64,000 nucleotides of DNA from Flavobacterium sp. xlx-214 (GTDB lineage: Bacteria; Bacteroidota; Bacteroidia; Flavobacteriales; Flavobacteriaceae). The DNA lies in contig NZ_CP059431.1 of the NCBI RefSeq assembly GCF_013874595.1, positions 2,480,001 to 2,544,000 of the forward strand, read 5' to 3'. Shown piece by piece: positions 59,665 to 64,000 of the stretch. The position numbers were made by a program, and so were the translations under genes. How positions within the stretch are numbered: the stretch's first letter is position 1; every line of letters starts with the position of its first letter. Below the pieces are notes generated by a model that worked only from the letters and a program-made list of their open reading frames with translations, had not been told where the DNA came from and searched no databases.

Positions 59665-60984
59665 TTATTTAGATAATTCTTGAAAATCTTTACGCAATTC
59701 TTCAATAACGATGTCTTTCTTATGATTTCGAACACCGCAATCCCATGCTTTATTTGCATATTCTTGCATAACATTTGGATTCTTTAAAATTTGATTTAAC
59801 TCTTGCTCTATATTCAATATATTATCAATACAAATTGCTGCATCTTCTTTTTTTAAGTATTTATAAGGAGAACTTTTACTCCAACAAATCGCCATTACAC
59901 ATCTCCCTGTGTTTAGTAAATCAATTATTTTAGTTGAAAATGATAATCTTGTTAATAATTTTTGCTTAACATCAAATGATTCTACATGTAATACAATATC
60001 AGAAAGTTGATAATAATCTTGCATTTGGTCACTATTTAATCTACCTAATATGATACTATTCTTACCATCATTTAATAATTTATTCAGTTTCTTAGTAATA
60101 GGAGTCTGTGTACCAATAAGTAATTGAAAATTAAAACACTCTGTATTTAATTTACGTATAGTTTTAGCTAATTTTGATAATGTTTTGTATCTATTATAAA
60201 TCAGATTTCCACCATAAAATAGTATTATTGGTTTTTGACGAACATCTTTTTTATATTTAGGCATTTCATTAAAAGCTCCTGCTTTTTTTAAAACTTTCAT
60301 TGGAACATTTAATACTGGTTGATATTCATCTAATTGTTCCTGTGTCATAGTATATAACAATGAGTAATGTTTTGCTGTTTTCCTTACATTTGCTCTAAGA
60401 ATTAACCTATTAATCCAAAACATAGGTGATATTGAAAATTGTTTAAACGTATAAACATCATCAGAAACATAAGAAATCATCTTTTTATTCATAATACTAA
60501 CAACGAATCTATCTATTCTATGAATAAATATGCCTGAATATAATGGAGCAAAAATAATATCAGGATTATGGTCTTTTATAAATTTCTTTAGTTCTTCTGA
60601 TTTCCAAACAGAAATAGCCCAAAGGATATTTTGTAAGAAATATAATGTATGATTGAAGAATTTTTTTAAAAATAAAATAGGCATACTATCTACTCTTGAT
60701 CGATTATTAAATTCAGAATCATATAAAGATTTGTAATTTTTCTCAATCAAAATCTTACCAAAGGATTTTCTATTTAAAATAGATTTTAACATTTTAGACT
60801 CAGAAAGATGAAAGTATTTTGTACAGATTTTATTATTTGGCAAAGAAGAATTTGTATAAATTTGAGCAAATTCATAATCATCTTTTAATGGTTCAAAAAG
60901 ATTTGTCAATACATTTCCTCCATTACTTTCATTTCTCCAAGCTTCGCCTGAAATTATAAGTATTCTCTTTTTTTCTTTTTCCAT
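59665..60984 (-). CDS. GT-B type glycosyltransferase
   Basis: 439 aa. The start KKRILIISGEAWRNESNGGNVLTNLFEPL and the middle KKPIILFYGGNLIYNRYKTLSKLAKTIRK-like segment (RQKPIILFYGGNLIYNRY) suggest the two Rossmann halves of a GT1/GT4-type enzyme. The usual E-x7-E is not clear. Co-directional with the neighbours and 4-7 bp apart. Confidence 0.75.
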   Translation of the reverse strand: MEKEKKRILIISGEAWRNESNGGNVLTNLFEPLKDDYEFAQIYTNSSLPNNKICTKYFHLSESKMLKSILNRKSFGKILIEKNYKSLYDSEFNNRSRVDSMPILFLKKFFNHTLYFLQNILWAISVWKSEELKKFIKDHNPDIIFAPLYSGIFIHRIDRFVVSIMNKKMISYVSDDVYTFKQFSISPMFWINRLILRANVRKTAKHYSLLYTMTQEQLDEYQPVLNVPMKVLKKAGAFNEMPKYKKDVRQKPIILFYGGNLIYNRYKTLSKLAKTIRKLNTECFNFQLLIGTQTPITKKLNKLLNDGKNSIILGRLNSDQMQDYYQLSDIVLHVESFDVKQKLLTRLSFSTKIIDLLNTGRCVMAICWSKSSPYKYLKKEDAAICIDNILNIEQELNQILKNPNVMQEYANKAWDCGVRNHKKDIVIEELRKDFQELSK

Positions 60985-60987
60985 TTT

Positions 60988-62013
60988 CTAATTTCTCTTT
61001 CTAAACTTCTCTATATATATATAAATAAAACCTACTAACTTTATAGTATATTTCATACCCAGCAACTTCACCATATATTTAATAAATACTGATTTATTAT
61101 TTAATGAATATTTTAATATTTTTTTCCGTTTATTAATTTCGTCATAAAACAATTCAAAATTAACTTCTGATAGTTTAGAAAGTTTAAGTAGTAGAATACA
61201 ATATAAATAAGCAATAAATCCTCGCATTGCTAGTTTTAAATTATCTTCGTAATTATTATTATCTATAATTTTAGTCCATTTATCAATAATATATAATTGA
61301 TCACTAAATGTCTTTTTATTGATTTCTGATGTTATCGACCCATCTCTATTCTGTCTATAAACATAAAATGCTTTAGGATATTCAATCTGCTTTTTCACAA
61401 CTAAGCATAAATGAATAAACCAATCACTATCTTCACCAATCAAATCTTTAACAAAAAAAATGTTATTTTTTAAGATTAGCTCTCTTTTCACGGCTCTTAA
61501 ACATGCAGACGAAGATTGGCTACCATGTTTTATCATTTCTATCAGCTTTAAATTTGGATCCTTTATTGAATTAGTAGATGGTACCAAACTATTTCTATCA
61601 TAAATTTTATTTTCAGGACTATATAAGTGCTTGCATCTAAATAAAATGGTATCGATTGATTGATCTTTCTCTAAAATCGCAGCGATATTACCCAAATGTA
61701 TATCACCTTCCCAGTAGTCATCACTATCTAAAAACATTAAGTATTCACCAGTAGCAGCTCTAATACCAACATTCCTAGCATCAGACAAACCACCATTTTC
61801 CTTATGAATAACCTTAATTCTGTTATCTTTTTTTGCAAAATCATCACAAATTTGCGAGCAATTATCTGGAGAACCATCATCTACTAAAATTACTTCTATA
61901 TTTTGATAATTTTGATCCAGTACGCTTGATACGCATTTTACAAGATACTTTTCAACATTGTAAATAGGTATAATGATGCTCAATAAAGGAATCTTATTTT
62001 CTTTTAATAACAT
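60988..62013 (-). CDS. glycosyltransferase family 2
   Basis: 341 aa. PLLSIIIPIYNVEKYLVKCVSSVLDQNYQNIEVILVDDGSPDNC and FLDSDDYWEGD mark GT2. It has a helical C-terminal part (LKLIEMIKHGSQSSSACLR onward), as in capsule glycosyltransferases. It is 3 bp from its downstream neighbour, so translation is probably coupled. Confidence 0.92.
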   Translation of the reverse strand: MLLKENKIPLLSIIIPIYNVEKYLVKCVSSVLDQNYQNIEVILVDDGSPDNCSQICDDFAKKDNRIKVIHKENGGLSDARNVGIRAATGEYLMFLDSDDYWEGDIHLGNIAAILEKDQSIDTILFRCKHLYSPENKIYDRNSLVPSTNSIKDPNLKLIEMIKHGSQSSSACLRAVKRELILKNNIFFVKDLIGEDSDWFIHLCLVVKKQIEYPKAFYVYRQNRDGSITSEINKKTFSDQLYIIDKWTKIIDNNNYEDNLKLAMRGFIAYLYCILLLKLSKLSEVNFELFYDEINKRKKILKYSLNNKSVFIKYMVKLLGMKYTIKLVGFIYIYIEKFRKRN

Positions 62014-62029
62014 ACAATAATTATAATAT

Positions 62030-63535
62030 TTATATTCGACCTTTTAACATTCCAATAATCATATTTTTTTCATTAACTCGCATACCTACAAACCATTGTA
62101 ATATGATATAAAATATAATAAGAATAAATCCTTTTATAATAAAAGCTATAATTAAGCTTGGTAAAACAATGTAATTTTGTAGAAAAAAACCAAAAAGTAA
62201 TAGCGGAAGCCATACGAGCAGCTGACTACCAAAACACTCTTTAAAAAATCTTGGGATATCTAATTTGATTCTTTTCCAATAAATAAAATTCATTCCAATC
62301 ACATGACAAAGCATAATTCCTGTAAATATGCCTATTCCACTACCAATTGCACCATAATATGAACTTAAATAATAAGAGATCCCAAAGCTGATAATCGAGG
62401 CCCCAATAAAAAGTATTGCTCTATATTTTAATTCGTTTATTACAAATAAATATGTATAGGCAACTTCTTGAGTAACTGTAACAATACTTGGTAAAACAAG
62501 TAAAAGTATAACATAGTAAGACTGAGAAAAATCTTCCCCCATCCATAAAACAACAAAATCTTTACCCAATATTATTAATCCAATAAAAAAAACACCCATT
62601 ACTATAAGTTGAATTCGACCAACTTTTATCATTAAATTAGTTACTTCAACCTTATTATTTTCTCGAGTTTCTATTTTAGATATTTCTGGAAGAAATAAAC
62701 CATTTAGGGCATGTGCAAGTGTCCAAATGTATCCTTCAATGACAATTGCAATAGAAAAAATTGCTATTTGCTTAGTCCCAGATACCATTGCAAGGACAGT
62801 AGGGGCAACATTGACCAAGAGTCGTTGTGCAATCCCTATTATAGATACCCACAACGAAAATTTAAAAAGCTCTTTCAAAAGCAAAGAATCCCTGTACTTA
62901 AAATTGATAGATAAATCAAATTGCTTTATAGAAACAAGAATTTTAATTAGTATAACTAATATTGTAAAGAATGCGTTAACTAAAACAAGTGCATAAAGTT
63001 TGAATCCTAACAAAAGCATGATAATCATCAATGCTACAGTACCCAGTTTATTGACTAAATCTAATTTTTTAAGTATAGAGAATTTTTCATAAGCGATAAA
63101 AACGCTATCTAATGGAACAAAACTAAAAGACAATAAACTATATAAACTTACAATTATAAAAATATTTTTGAATGTAATTACTTCCCCGGGAGTTAATTTA
63201 GTAAATATTTGATTTGAATATAAATAAACAAAAAATAAAGCTATTATAATTATGAAATTTAAAATTATATATACTTTCCCTACTAAACCAAGTAAGTTCT
63301 GCATTTCATTAATCTTGTTTTCTATTTTATACTTTGCTAAATATCTTGCAATAGTTGCACTAAGTCCAAAATCCATTACAAAATATGACAAGAAACTTGT
63401 TACTAAAATATAGAGCCCATAATCAGACATACCAATGGTTTTAATCATCCACGGTGTGTACAAAAAACCTATGATAATATTTAAAACAATAGTACCATAG
63501 GAAAGTAATGCTGCTGATTTTATTTGGGAGGACAT
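62030..63535 (-). CDS. Wzx-type lipid-linked oligosaccharide flippase
   Basis: 501 aa, about 12-14 membrane helices across the length. It starts SSQIKSAALLSYGTIVLNIIIGFLYTPWMIKTIGMSDYGLYIL, the opening typical of MOP-superfamily polysaccharide flippases. FIYWKRIKLDIPRFFKE near residue 425 is a cytoplasmic loop. It moves undecaprenyl-linked repeat units to the periplasmic side. Its presence argues for a Wzx/Wzy pathway, but no Wzy polymerase is recognised in the window. Confidence 0.9.
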   Translation of the reverse strand: MSSQIKSAALLSYGTIVLNIIIGFLYTPWMIKTIGMSDYGLYILVTSFLSYFVMDFGLSATIARYLAKYKIENKINEMQNLLGLVGKVYIILNFIIIIALFFVYLYSNQIFTKLTPGEVITFKNIFIIVSLYSLLSFSFVPLDSVFIAYEKFSILKKLDLVNKLGTVALMIIMLLLGFKLYALVLVNAFFTILVILIKILVSIKQFDLSINFKYRDSLLLKELFKFSLWVSIIGIAQRLLVNVAPTVLAMVSGTKQIAIFSIAIVIEGYIWTLAHALNGLFLPEISKIETRENNKVEVTNLMIKVGRIQLIVMGVFFIGLIILGKDFVVLWMGEDFSQSYYVILLLVLPSIVTVTQEVAYTYLFVINELKYRAILFIGASIISFGISYYLSSYYGAIGSGIGIFTGIMLCHVIGMNFIYWKRIKLDIPRFFKECFGSQLLVWLPLLLFGFFLQNYIVLPSLIIAFIIKGFILIIFYIILQWFVGMRVNEKNMIIGMLKGRI

Positions 63536-63540
63536 TTTCT

Positions 63541-64000
63541 TTAAAATATTTTTTTTATCATTTTTTTTCTTTCCGACATTGAAGAATAAACAAGTTGTCT
63601 AACAATTGACTCTATTCTTCTTGAAAAACGGACAAACCCGTTACCCCCGACTAATTTTCTGTGCAATTTTTCATATTCCACATTCCGAACAACATACTTG
63701 GGATGTTTTAATGGGAACTCTATTTCAAATCGTTTTTTGAAAAATAATTTTTGCGTTTGAGAATCCAATTTTTTCAAAGAGTTTACAGCATGAGTGCTAT
63801 CATCTGTCAAACCGACATTAGTAATCAAATTATATTTAGGGGTAATTATCATACTTGAATACAAAAACATTATTAGCCCAATTGAATATTCCCAAGATAT
63901 AACTTTATTAGATTTCAAATTTTCCTCTCTTAATCTACGAGTAACGCTTACAAAATCCATTATACCTTTTACCTTTAATCCATGTTCTTTAATATACTCA
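63541..64000 (-). CDS. glycosyltransferase, 5' end outside window
   Basis: The reading frame continues without a stop from 63960 to the window edge (EYIKEHGLKVKGIMDFV), so the ATG at 63960 is internal and the gene is partial. The visible C-terminal part has NKVISWEYSIGLIMFLYSSMIITPKYNLITNVGLTDDSTHAV, the C-terminal pattern of a GT-A glycosyltransferase family of surface glycan clusters. Only this part can be judged. Confidence 0.75.
   Translation of the reverse strand, partial: EYIKEHGLKVKGIMDFVSVTRRLREENLKSNKVISWEYSIGLIMFLYSSMIITPKYNLITNVGLTDDSTHAVNSLKKLDSQTQKLFFKKRFEIEFPLKHPKYVVRNVEYEKLHRKLVGGNGFVRFSRRIESIVRQLVYSSMSERKKMIKKIF

Overview
The window is AT-rich DNA from a member of the Bacteroidota, most likely a Flavobacteriaceae species. 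The evidence is a C-terminal type IX secretion (T9SS) sorting domain, four GLPGLI-family proteins, a one-piece CcsBA (ResB-CcsA) cytochrome c synthase, -7 promoter elements of the form TAnnTTTG, and weak Shine-Dalgarno signals. It holds about 60 protein genes, one tRNA-Cys-like gene, one cobalamin riboswitch, one IS110-family element and many hairpin terminators. There is no rRNA and no CRISPR array.

Positions 1-31800 are mostly housekeeping: the end of a YggS-type PLP protein, an amidohydrolase, a GT9 glycosyltransferase with a degenerate AAA protein, sucC, PPK2, two glutathione-peroxidase-like proteins, a DPP4-like peptidase, a LolD-like ATPase, an aminotransferase, ccsBA, menD, FKBP, lipocalin, pyrF, prfA, a MocR regulator divergent from an acetyltransferase, a tRNA-Cys with an altered anticodon loop, and a second, complete yggS. 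Positions 32100-41000 hold corA, a PP-loop protein and a ribonucleotide reductase (RNR) locus. There a B12-dependent class II enzyme (nrdJ, minus strand) faces a B12-independent class I enzyme (nrdB-nrdA, plus strand) whose leader carries a cobalamin riboswitch. NrdB has the residue pattern expected of the manganese class Id enzymes of flavobacteria. Positions 41000-46900 are a minus-strand run of four tandem GLPGLI genes followed by a TonB-receptor-like outer membrane protein.

Positions 47280-55250 are accessory DNA. An IS110 element (about 47281-48516) carries a leader that folds like a bridge RNA and contains segments matching both its own ends and the right side of its target. Downstream are seven single-gene units, all on the plus strand: KptA, two unknown proteins, a DUF4303-like protein, a CpXC protein, a class A beta-lactamase and an HD hydrolase. 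They are separated by long spacers that share boundary motifs: AACAT plus TATTTACTTTGTACAG just after each gene, and AAAGCC-CG-GTTA-type ends before the next. The spacers look like the attC sites of integron cassettes, but no integrase is visible. The IS110 element is itself inserted in one of these spacers. This cassette-like array is the best candidate for an undescribed system in the window.

Positions 55250-64000 (minus strand) are a surface-polysaccharide cluster: PglD-like acyltransferase, PglC-like initiating sugar-phosphate transferase, a four-helix-bundle (S23) protein flanked on both sides by 14-nt tandem repeats, four glycosyltransferases, a Wzx-type flippase and a further glycosyltransferase running off the window edge.
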